Assembly: GCA_031288815.1 (NCBI GenBank)
Contig: JAITQR010000036.1
Location: 1 to 25,614, forward strand
Origin: Treponema sp.
Lineage (GTDB): Bacteria > Spirochaetota > Spirochaetia > Treponematales > Breznakiellaceae
DNA: 25,614 bases
Direction: 5' to 3'
Numbering within the stretch: position 1 is the first letter of the stretch; each line of letters begins with the position of its first letter. This document shows, piece by piece, positions 15,116 to 23,900 of this stretch. The notes beneath the pieces were generated by a model. The model saw only the letters and a program-made list of their open reading frames with translations, made no database searches and was not told where the DNA came from. Position numbers and translations under genes: made by a program.

Positions 15116-15736
15116 GTGAACATAAACCAGCCGCTGGTCAACCGCGTGTTTGCCGGCATCGGGGAGGATCCGCTCACCCCCGCCGATTATACCGGCCGGT
15201 CGCTCCGGTTCCGGATAATCAAGGATTTTTACCTCCAGACCTTCCTTGAGGCCCTTTCGGAAGTGCCCTGGACCCGGGGGAAGACACGGAGCGTTTTAAC
15301 CATGGCCGAAACAGAAAATCTGTCGCCCTACCGGTACATGTACAAGCTGCCGGCGGACTGCGCCCGGCCCCTGGAGATCCAGGAGAACGCCTACTTCGTG
15401 ATTGAGGGGGAGTGCCTTTTGACGGATACCGCCGGCGCGGCGCTGCTGTACGTCACCAACGGGAAGATCGCCCGCGAGGACGGGCATCTTGCCGGCGATG
15501 ATTACCCGGACTACGACCCGCCGGAGTACGAGCCGAAGTTCTACGAGTACATCGAACGGCTCCTGGCGGCGAAGCTGGCCGTCAAGCTGGAGAAAAGCCC
15601 CGGGTTGTACCAGACGCTGCTCTCGTCGGCCCTGCTGATAAAACGGGAAGCCGTCGCCGCGAGCCGGTCCGCGTCGGCGGCGAAGAAAAACGGGAACGAA
15701 TGGTGGTTTGACCGGCTGGGGATTTCCCGTGGGTGA
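15116..15736 (+). CDS. Second tail tubular protein A-like protein
   Basis: This 206-aa paralog of the preceding gene has normal tail tubular A/gp11 size and no inserted domain. Shared parts are the N terminus (MNINQPLVNRVFAGIGEDPL), EVPWTRGKTR, the 61-bp-encoded PYRYMYKLPADCARPLEIQ block, ALLYVTNGKIA, and FYEYIERLLAAKLAVKLEKS with the following helices. It starts with GTG 3 nt after the previous stop, with a weak ribosome binding site, so coupling is likely. It is the better candidate for the canonical gatekeeper, with the larger paralog specialised. The 3' end overlaps the tail tubular B gene. Confidence 0.82.
   Translation: MNINQPLVNRVFAGIGEDPLTPADYTGRSLRFRIIKDFYLQTFLEALSEVPWTRGKTRSVLTMAETENLSPYRYMYKLPADCARPLEIQENAYFVIEGECLLTDTAGAALLYVTNGKIAREDGHLAGDDYPDYDPPEYEPKFYEYIERLLAAKLAVKLEKSPGLYQTLLSSALLIKREAVAASRSASAAKKNGNEWWFDRLGISRG
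15323..15383 (+). repeat. 61-bp perfect direct repeat, copy 2
   Basis: This copy is identical to 14337-14397, 986 bp upstream and in the same coding frame. Recombination between copies would fuse the two paralogs and delete the inserted domain. Confidence 0.95.
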
Positions 15737-17759
15737 GATGCTTTTTACCAATTTCGCCTCCGGGGAATTGAGCGACACCCTGTTCGGCCGCATCGATCTG
15801 CGGCAGTACCAGCAGGGGGCAAGCGAGCTAAAGAACTTCACGATCATTCCGACCGGCGGCATTACGCGCCGGAGCGGCAGCAGGCTCATGGGCTATCTGT
15901 CGGACGCCTGCCGGCTTATCCCCTTTATCGTCGACCGGAACCAGTCATACGTCCTTGAGTTCGGCGTCGGATACATCAAGTTTTGGAAAGACGGGGGCTG
16001 GGTTATGTCCGGCAACAGCCAGCTGGGGTTTACCGGCGTGCCCGGCTCCTCCCTGTACGGTTCCCTGGCGCACATCCGGGAGATCCAGTACGCCCAGCAT
16101 TACAACACGATGATCTTTGTGCACCGGGCGTATCCGCCGCTGGAATTGAAATGGCTCGGGGGCGACAGCTTCACGCTGGGCGTCATGAACTTTGATTTTA
16201 CGATCCGGTACGAGATAAACGATCCGGACGGCCAATATACCGTTCCCGATAACGAAAAACACGACACGCCGCTTTTTGACGGCCCGGGCAAGTATCCCGG
16301 CTGCGCCGCTTTTTATCTGGGGCGGCTCTGGTTTGCCGGCAGCATGAACGAACCGCAGCGGGTATGGGCCAGCGACGCGCCGGATCAGGAGGGCAGCCAC
16401 TACAACCGGTTTTCAACCTACAAGAAGTATGTGACCGTTCAAAAAATTCTCAAAGACGCGGACCTCCACATCTTTACCGGCACGCTGGACAGCGGGTCGG
16501 AGGTTATCACCGGCGTGTCCCAAAACCTGACCGCGGCGCTTTCCGGCGCGGTTACGGACTACTACCTGTCGGGGGATTATTTCCCGGTAGGCACCAGGGT
16601 GACCGCCGTCACCGCGACCAGCGTCACCGTCAGCCATAAGCCGTCGGAATCCAAGACGGGCCAGACCATGACCCTCCAGCTCTGGAAAACCGCGGCCACG
16701 CCCACGAGCGAGGACTATGTCTATGATACGATGGTCAGCGCGATAACCACGGACAGCAACGCCTTCAGCTTTGAAATTGCCTCCGACATGAGCGACGCGA
16801 TCCGGTGGATGGCGCAGAACGCCTACCTTGTGCTGGGCACGGAAACGGCCGAATGGGTGGTCCCCGGCACGGTAACCGCAAACGCCATCCGCGCGGTCCT
16901 GAACAGCCGCCACGGCAGCGACGATCTGCAGGGGACCTGCGTCGGGAACGCCATCGTGTTCTTTGCCTCCGGGAAAAAGGCGGTCAAAGAGTATTACTAC
17001 GAACAGGACGACGAATCCTTCAGGGCAAACGACCTCGCCATGCTGGCGCCCCAGATGCTCCGGGAGGCCGCGGCGCTGGACTTTGATTTCGTCTCCACCC
17101 CCTATTCCCGGATCATCATCACCCGAGACGACGGGGCGCTGGCGACCCTGCTCTATGAAAAAAACTCCGGCGTCATGGGATGGTCCCGGTACGCAATCGC
17201 CGGCGGGACGGTGCTGTCCTGCGCGACGGTCCCGGGAAACAACGGGTACGACGACGTGTACCTCGCCGTCCGGCGGGGTTCGGGGGTTGCCCTTGAACTG
17301 CTGGAAGAGGAGGCGGACGTGTATTTGGACGGATACGCGCTGTATTCCGGCAGCGGGATCCTTAACCGGTACGGCGCGCCGGCGGTTATCTATGATAAAA
17401 CAGCGAACCGGATCTATCCCCTTTCCGCGCCCCCGGCGGCAGGGGCGATCGCCGGGCATGCGGTGTACATCGGCTACCCCTTCGAGTCCCGCATGCGGTC
17501 CATGCCGGTGCTGACGGATAAACCGAACGAGCAGAAGCGGATAAGCGCGGTTCTGCTGCGGTTCAAGGATTCGTTTCTCCCGTCGGTCGAGGCCTTCCCC
17601 GTTACAAGCGTCGAACGGATTACCGGCCGGGAAGAACCGTTCAGCGGGGTGGTGCGGGTCCCCTTCCCGGGAACGCACGACCGGGACGTGATGGTTGTCC
17701 TCGCTACCGACAAGCCGGGGCCCTGCACGGTGCTGTCGGTCAACGCCGAAACGGCATAG
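15729..17759 (+). CDS. Tail tubular protein B-like / tail stabilisation protein
   Basis: This large protein of about 676 aa begins LFTNFASGELSDTLFGRIDL and ELKNFTIIPTGGITRRSGSR, the hallmark N terminus of podoviral stabilisation/nozzle proteins (T7 gp12 type: G-E-L-S-x-x-L-x-G-R-x-D, then N-F-x-x-x-P-x-G-G-x-x-R-R). The rest is beta-rich, with YYEQDDESFRANDLAMLAPQ in a conserved beta-propeller-like part and a closing HDRDVMVVLATDKPGPCTVL. It would form the tube tip below the gatekeeper ring. The open frame reaches back to TTG 15708, but GTG 15729, with CTGGGG 7 nt upstream, or ATG 15738 is the likelier start. It overlaps the previous gene by 8 nt. Confidence 0.87.
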   Translation: MGEMLFTNFASGELSDTLFGRIDLRQYQQGASELKNFTIIPTGGITRRSGSRLMGYLSDACRLIPFIVDRNQSYVLEFGVGYIKFWKDGGWVMSGNSQLGFTGVPGSSLYGSLAHIREIQYAQHYNTMIFVHRAYPPLELKWLGGDSFTLGVMNFDFTIRYEINDPDGQYTVPDNEKHDTPLFDGPGKYPGCAAFYLGRLWFAGSMNEPQRVWASDAPDQEGSHYNRFSTYKKYVTVQKILKDADLHIFTGTLDSGSEVITGVSQNLTAALSGAVTDYYLSGDYFPVGTRVTAVTATSVTVSHKPSESKTGQTMTLQLWKTAATPTSEDYVYDTMVSAITTDSNAFSFEIASDMSDAIRWMAQNAYLVLGTETAEWVVPGTVTANAIRAVLNSRHGSDDLQGTCVGNAIVFFASGKKAVKEYYYEQDDESFRANDLAMLAPQMLREAAALDFDFVSTPYSRIIITRDDGALATLLYEKNSGVMGWSRYAIAGGTVLSCATVPGNNGYDDVYLAVRRGSGVALELLEEEADVYLDGYALYSGSGILNRYGAPAVIYDKTANRIYPLSAPPAAGAIAGHAVYIGYPFESRMRSMPVLTDKPNEQKRISAVLLRFKDSFLPSVEAFPVTSVERITGREEPFSGVVRVPFPGTHDRDVMVVLATDKPGPCTVLSVNAETA

Positions 17760-17768
17760 GAGGGACGG

Positions 17769-18758
17769 ATGCCAGTTTGGTTGTTATGGGCAATACCGGC
17801 CGTCATGGCGGCGGCGGGCGGCGCCATGAACATGTTCAGCAGACAGGAAGAAGCCCGGCAGGCCGCGGAGGAACTGAAAAAGCGGAAGGCCGTCGCGGAA
17901 AAGCAGAAAGACCTGGACCTGGAAGAGGCCGGTCTGAACTATGCCTTTGCCCGGGAACAGGGGCTTGATTCCGCGGCCCGGAGCGACGAGGCCATGGACC
18001 TGCGGGAGAACCTGGTGTCCCTGGCCTACAACGCGGCCATAGGAGACCGGCAGGCGGCCATGGAAGCCCGGGGTTTCGAGAACCAGCTGGCCCTGATACA
18101 GGGAGACTCGGCAATTGAAGGCGCCTACGCGAACCTGGGGGCCGGCGGGATACGGCCGGCCGCGTCGGCGGCCGGCGCGATCGAACGGCAGGCGGCGGTC
18201 AGCGAACAGGCGCTGCGGCATACCATGCGCGCCCAGGAACGGCAGGACGAGAACGCCCTGATCGGCGCCTACGCGTCCCTGGCGGAAAACAAGGCGGGCA
18301 TCGGGGAAGCCCGGTACCAGGCGGACCGGACGCGGAGATCCTTCGAGGCGGGCGGGGAGAACTACGAGAAATACGAATTCGCGCGGAAGCGGATCAACGA
18401 AACCTGGGATAAACAGCAGGAATACTACCAGACGCTCCAAGACAACACGGAATATTCATGGGTGGATGGTGTTGCCGATTTCTTTGGCGGGGCTGTCAGC
18501 GGGTTTAACGCGGGGATGAATATCGCCAGTTACGCGGCCAAATACGGGGGAGGCGGCAGCGGCGGCAGCAGCAGCGGTACCGGCGGCGGTACCGCGCAGT
18601 CATCGTACACCGGCGTCCCGGCGGCAAACCAGTCGGCATACGGGTATGAGTATGCAACAGACTGGAATACGCTGTTCCAGCCGGCCGGGACTCCGACGGC
18701 AAACCTGCCGGCGTATGCGCCCGCCACCCTTGGGAAATACTACCCCTTGAACTATTGA
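17769..18758 (+). CDS. Internal virion protein (T7 gp14-like position)
   Basis: This 329-aa protein starts with a hydrophobic segment (VWLLWAIPAVMAAAGGAMNM, residues 3-22), followed by a long charged helical region (QEEARQAAEELKKRKAVAEK) and Ala/Glu/Arg-rich helices with repeated GAYANLGAG / GAYASLAEN-type elements. The C-terminal quarter is Gly/Ser/Tyr-rich and probably flexible (GGGGSGGSSSGTGGGT). T7-like gp14 proteins have this outline and enter the host outer membrane during ejection. The strong GGAGGGACGG ribosome binding site and its place after the tail tube and before two large ejection proteins support the call; no specific family match can be read by eye. Confidence 0.75.
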   Translation: MPVWLLWAIPAVMAAAGGAMNMFSRQEEARQAAEELKKRKAVAEKQKDLDLEEAGLNYAFAREQGLDSAARSDEAMDLRENLVSLAYNAAIGDRQAAMEARGFENQLALIQGDSAIEGAYANLGAGGIRPAASAAGAIERQAAVSEQALRHTMRAQERQDENALIGAYASLAENKAGIGEARYQADRTRRSFEAGGENYEKYEFARKRINETWDKQQEYYQTLQDNTEYSWVDGVADFFGGAVSGFNAGMNIASYAAKYGGGGSGGSSSGTGGGTAQSSYTGVPAANQSAYGYEYATDWNTLFQPAGTPTANLPAYAPATLGKYYPLNY

Positions 18759-18765
18759 GGATGCC

Positions 18766-20910
18766 ATGAAAGGACAGGAACGGCTCTACGATATTTTTCA
18801 GGCGCTGGCGGGGACTTCTAACGCGGTATTATCCTTTGCGGACAGGCGGCAGCAGGAAGCCGCGGACGCGAAGCTCCGGAGCGACGAACTGGATCTGATC
18901 TACGCCTCCGGGCGGTTTATCCAGGGGCTTGAAGGCCGGAGCGATTTCGCGAACTTCGAGCCGGACTGGCAGCGGGAACGGGACCGGCTGTTCGGCGGCG
19001 CGATGCGGGGCGCGAAGAACGCCTATGCCCGCCGGGGCCTGGAGCAGCTGTACGCCCGGTACGACGTCCGGCAGAAGCTGGCCGTACAGTCGGCGGCCGC
19101 GGAGAGCGAGAAAAACTACACCGAGGTCCTGAACGAAAACAACATCGCCCGCGTCAAGGAACTGCCGCTGGAGGGGCAGCGGCGGTTCGACATGGCGCAG
19201 GGCATCCGCCGGGATCAGTACCGGAACAGCGGAGACCACAAAACGTATTACATCCAGTCCATCAAAGATATGACCGATGTCATTGAGCGCGACGGCCGCC
19301 GGCTCATCGAAGACGCGATAGCGGCCACCGCGGACGACGAGGCCGACCCCCTGGGCCGCATCCGGCAGGCCGTTGCCGGCATGGACATGAGCGCGTATCA
19401 ATTCAAGGTAATCGACCCGAACACGGGGAAGGAGGACGGCCGGAACGACGACCTCATCCCCCGGGAAGCGCTGCGGGAAAAACTCCTGAAGGAAGCCGAC
19501 ACCAAGTGGAACGGATACGTGAAACAGGTGCAAGGCGACAATGACAACCGGCTGTCCGTCCTCTACGGCCAGTTCAAGGAACTGCCGGAAGGGGCATGGA
19601 ACGCGGCGGCGGATCAGGCTGTAGCGATCATAAACCGGGAAATGGGCGGGTACCGCCTAAGCCCGGAGGACCGGAAAAAGTGGATCGACGCGTTCCAGCG
19701 GATCAAAAAAGATCTGGCCGAAAATCCGGACAAGGCGAAGCGCACCATGTGGGAAAAAATCCTGGAGACCGATATGGCCGCCTACATCCAGGCGGGGATC
19801 CGGGGGGCGACCGGGGACCAGCGGGGGATGCGGACCCTGTACGACGCTTTTGACAAGTGGCAGGAGGAATCCCTGGAGAAGCTGCGGAAGGCCGGGTATG
19901 CGGGGGGCGCTACGGACATGCGGCTTGAGTTCGCGGAAACTATCGGCGCGTTCTTTACCGGAGCGGAAAAGGCGCTGCCGGATCAGCTTAAGGGATCGCT
20001 AAACGACGCGGAACAGTTTGTCTACGGCCTGTACGGCACCCTGGCGAACCCGGTAACAAGCACGCTCTCCGAAAAATACCCGGGGATGAAAGAGACCATC
20101 GCCGGCGCGGTGGTGGAACAGCTGCGGGACTGGCTTTTCGGGAACGATCTGTCCCAGATGACCCTTGAAACAGCGTCGGCCCAGATCAACGCGATTGTGA
20201 ACGCCCAGGTGGCGGGGGAACTGGACATCCTGGACGTCCTGCGCAAAGACCCCGCGACCGGAGAATCGGGCTATAAGCGCAAAGGCGGGGAATCGGAGGA
20301 CGCGCTGCTGGCCCGGGCGGCCAAGGCCCTGGAGAACCGGGAGCTGGTCTGGACCGGCGCGAACGGGAATACGCATTACGCCCTGGGGACCGCGGAAGGG
20401 GTCGCGGAGGCACAGGCCCGGCTGCGGGAGCGGCTCGCGGGCATCCTGAAGGCCGAGGGGGTCGCCCCGGGGGAAATCGGCATGGAACTTACCGAAAACG
20501 CGGCGGAGCGGGACAAGGACGCGGCGCCGGTTTTCAGCGCCCGGGGCAAACAGTACCGGTTTCAGAGCGACGGGGAGACCCTCACCCTGCAAAGCCGCGC
20601 CGCGGGCAGCGACGAATGGGGAGCGCCCGTGCCGGCCGCGGCTCCGCGGGCGGATACGCCCGCGCTCCCCGTCCCCCACCCCGACGGTTCCGCCGAACGG
20701 GAACAGGCGGCGGTACGGCAGGAAATACAGGCGATTATCAGCGCCAACCGGAAGCATGCCGCGGTTGCCCCCGGCGGGATGGACGCCCTCACCTGGCGGC
20801 ACATGCTGGACAGGGGCGCCGCGCCGCAGTACCTGGATCGCCTGCGCAAAACCAACCGGGATGCATACGAAGACTATAAACGCCGGGTGGAAGCGGGAGG
20901 CCGGCGGTGA
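18766..20910 (+). CDS. Internal virion / ejection protein (T7 gp15-like position)
   Basis: This 714-aa, mostly helical protein is rich in Ala, Arg, Glu and Asp, with no signal peptide and no strong membrane segment. Typical stretches are GRFIQGLEGRSDFANFEPDW, YARYDVRQKLAVQSAAAESE, and the EETLE-like amphipathic helices around 360-480. A beta-rich spot (DAAPVFSARGKQYRFQSDGE) and a Pro-rich linker precede a final helical part (GMDALTWRHMLDRGAAPQYL). By size and position it should be the second ejected core protein, forming the periplasmic channel with its neighbours. No catalytic motif is visible. The start ATG follows GAGGATGCC. It overlaps the giant gene by 4 nt (GTGA). Confidence 0.75.
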   Translation: MKGQERLYDIFQALAGTSNAVLSFADRRQQEAADAKLRSDELDLIYASGRFIQGLEGRSDFANFEPDWQRERDRLFGGAMRGAKNAYARRGLEQLYARYDVRQKLAVQSAAAESEKNYTEVLNENNIARVKELPLEGQRRFDMAQGIRRDQYRNSGDHKTYYIQSIKDMTDVIERDGRRLIEDAIAATADDEADPLGRIRQAVAGMDMSAYQFKVIDPNTGKEDGRNDDLIPREALREKLLKEADTKWNGYVKQVQGDNDNRLSVLYGQFKELPEGAWNAAADQAVAIINREMGGYRLSPEDRKKWIDAFQRIKKDLAENPDKAKRTMWEKILETDMAAYIQAGIRGATGDQRGMRTLYDAFDKWQEESLEKLRKAGYAGGATDMRLEFAETIGAFFTGAEKALPDQLKGSLNDAEQFVYGLYGTLANPVTSTLSEKYPGMKETIAGAVVEQLRDWLFGNDLSQMTLETASAQINAIVNAQVAGELDILDVLRKDPATGESGYKRKGGESEDALLARAAKALENRELVWTGANGNTHYALGTAEGVAEAQARLRERLAGILKAEGVAPGEIGMELTENAAERDKDAAPVFSARGKQYRFQSDGETLTLQSRAAGSDEWGAPVPAAAPRADTPALPVPHPDGSAEREQAAVRQEIQAIISANRKHAAVAPGGMDALTWRHMLDRGAAPQYLDRLRKTNRDAYEDYKRRVEAGGRR

Positions 20911-23900
20911 GCGATCTCTTTGACCGGCCGCAGCCGGACAATCCGTTCGCGGTAGACCGGGACGCCGCCCGGCGCGGGCTTGCGGAAAGCAACGACTTCT
21001 GGAACCGGCAGAACCGGGAACAGCAGGAAACAAACCGGCGGCGGCAGGAAAACCTTGACCGGTACACGGTCCGCCTGACCGACGAACAGTACGAGATCCT
21101 GAACCTGGCCATCGCCAACGCGGAGATTCCCGAGGACGAAGCCTACAATATGGCCTCGGCCGTTAAGCTCTCGGAGCGGTACGGCATCCCCCTGGGATAC
21201 GCCCGGCAGAACCTTGAGCGGTACCGGGACGCCCTGTTCGGCACCGAGAAACGGTACACCCCGAAGGATACTTTTACCGCCATCGCCGACAACTGGCGGA
21301 TCGGCGTAAACGGCCTGTCCCTGGGGAAGCTGGGGAACGAGCTGTCCATGGCCCATGAGGCGGGGGACCCGGAAAGGGCCGCGGCGCTGTGGGAAGAAAT
21401 ACAGCGGATGAGGCAGGAAAACGAATCCCTGGCGGATCACCAGAACCGGAACTTTTTTATCGAGGCCCTGAAGTTCGGGGCCCAGTCCGCGCCGTTCAGC
21501 GGCGCCGTTGCCGGCACCGCGATCGTGGGAAGCCTCCTGGCCCCCGGGGCGGGCACGGCGGCGGCCTTTGCCGCGAGCATGGCCCTGACCCGGGGGCAGG
21601 AGTACATCGACCTCCTCGAGGCCGGCGCGGAACCGGAACGGGCCCGGCGGACGGCCACCGCCGTGGGGACCATCTATGCGGCGATAGAAATGGGTCTGGG
21701 CGACGTGGCCTCCGCCGCCGGCGGGGCGGTCAAGCTCCTGGGGAAAAAGGCCGTCGGCCCCGGGTCCCCGGCCCAGGCCCTGGCGGAAAAACTCACCGCG
21801 GGTATTTTCAAGAAACTCCATTTTTCCGGTACCTTCAAACGGGCCGCGCTCCGGATTCCCCTGGGATACGCCTTTGGAGCCCTGGAAGAAGGCGTCGAGG
21901 AGGTCCTCCAGGAGCTGACCAGCGCGGCGGCCCTGCAGGCCGCGGCGTCCCTCCAGGGGGAGGGGGTCGACGCCAAAACCGCCCGGGAGCTGGGGGAAGC
22001 CGTCGGCGAAGCCTTCCGCGGCGGCCTTATGGGCTCCCTGGTGCTGGGACTGCCGGGGACCTTCCTCAATAGCGCGGCTACGATACAGGACACCAATAAG
22101 CTTATCGCCGCCGCCAAGACCACCCCCAGCGACGAAGCGTTCAGGAAGGACACCGCCGGGAACAAACTCTTTGAGGGCATGAGCGACGAGCGGCGGGAAG
22201 CGGCCCAGGACGAAATCCGGGCCCGGTATGAGAAACACCGCGAACAGGAGGAGGCCCGCATCGCCGCGGACATAAAAGCCCGGGGCAGCCAGCTTGCGGG
22301 GCTGGAGGAACGGGCGTTTGATAAAGACGGGGAGGAGACTACCCCCGGCGTATACCGGAACCCTGACGGCTCCCTCTATACCCGGATTGAAGACGAAAAA
22401 CGGGAAGGCGGCGTCATTACCGGGAGCTTCCGCATGGGGGACGGAAGCCGGGCCACCGAATCCAACACGTACGGCGCCATTGATTACCGGATTGAAAACG
22501 ATGCGCTCAACATAACCGGGGTACACGTCGTGGACCACCGGCGGGAACTGACGGAACCTTTCTACCAGGATTTCGCGAAAAAGTTTGCCGGTACGGATAT
22601 CCGGTGGGAGGCGGATGCCGAGGCGGACAGAGAACTCCGGGACCGCCTGGTACGGAACAACCGCCGGGGCCCGGAGGCGGGGCTGAATTACTTCGAGAAC
22701 GCGGCGGCCGCGGAAGACGAGACCTACCGCATCCGGCTGGACCGGCAGATCCAGGAGCACGCCCGGCTTGGCGCCGATGAACGGGAAGCCTGGATACAGC
22801 TCTGGGAGGCCGCCGGGGAGCGGAACGGGCTGGGCCTCCGGGGAACCTTTGAGCGGGTGTACGCCGACCCTGAAAACATCTTCTCCGATACCCTTGAGGG
22901 CGCCCGGGCGGCCCAGGCCAAGGGGCGGGAAATAAAAGGCGCCACGTTCTGGCGGGATACCGAAAAAGGCCTTAGGGCGGTGGTGTATGTGGCAAAGAAC
23001 GGGGACTTCTCCACCCTTTCCCACGAATCCCTCCACGCCTACCGGGAAGCCCTGAAAGGGATAGATCCCGGGCTGTCGGCGGAAATCGATCAGGCCCTGG
23101 ACAGCAATGTCACACGTGAACCATGGATGTCGGAACAGGATTACGGCCGGGCCCGGGAGGAATACCTGGTCAAAAACTTTGAGAACTACCTGTACAACGG
23201 GGCGGCGCCGGAACCGGCCCTGAAAACCCTCTTTGACCGGATAGCGGCGTTTATGCGGCGGATATATTCCTACCTGTCCGGGAAGCAGGCGGTATCGCCG
23301 GAGATACAAAACGTATTCGACCGGATATTCGCGGGATACGACGCCCGGCAAGGAACCGCCCGGAACGGGCCGAACGGCCTTGAGATGAGAAATGCGGAAG
23401 GGCCGCGGCGGCCCGCCCCGACGCCCCCGGAGGGTATTTCAGAGAGGCCCGGGAGAGACGATATTGATGTCTCCGGGGTTCCGGTTATCCGGGAACAGTA
23501 TCAGGCGGCAAAGAAAACCTATGGACGGAACGGGACCATCAACGTCAACGGGGAGCGGCTGCGGGGGCGGTATGTCGTCGCCGAGGCCGGCACCTTCGCG
23601 TCTTCCCATACCCGGGACTTCCGGCAAACCCCGAACTTCCCCCGCCGGGCGGACGGAAGCACCGTCAACGACAACGACTATGAAAACCGGCCGGACGCCC
23701 AGGAAAGCACGCTGCGGCAGGGAAGCGATTTTGACCAGCGGGGAATGGGCATCGTCGGTACCCGGGACGGGATCATCGTCAGCGGGAACGGCCGGAATAT
23801 CGCCGCCCAGATCGCCGCCGCCCGGGGAACCAACACCAAATATCTTGAGGACCTCCGGGACAACAGTGAAGGCTACGGCCTTACAACGGCAGACCTGGCC

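Noticed and set aside
14337..15383. 61-bp repeat pair as template and variable repeat of a diversity-generating retroelement (BPP-1 has one)
   Set aside because: The copies are identical with no adenine-specific changes, both lie inside tail tubular genes, and no reverse transcriptase is present in the window.
22341..22690. GNAT acetyltransferase domain in the giant protein
   Set aside because: The strand-helix pattern is only suggestive and no acetyl-CoA loop (Q/RxxGxG/A) is visible, so it is not annotated as a separate feature.
20874..23351. Very long antisense open frame (825 codons, minus strand)
   Set aside because: It is the mirror of the GC-rich giant gene. The product is Pro/Arg/Gly-rich with no domain and no ribosome binding site, and the plus strand has convincing motifs.
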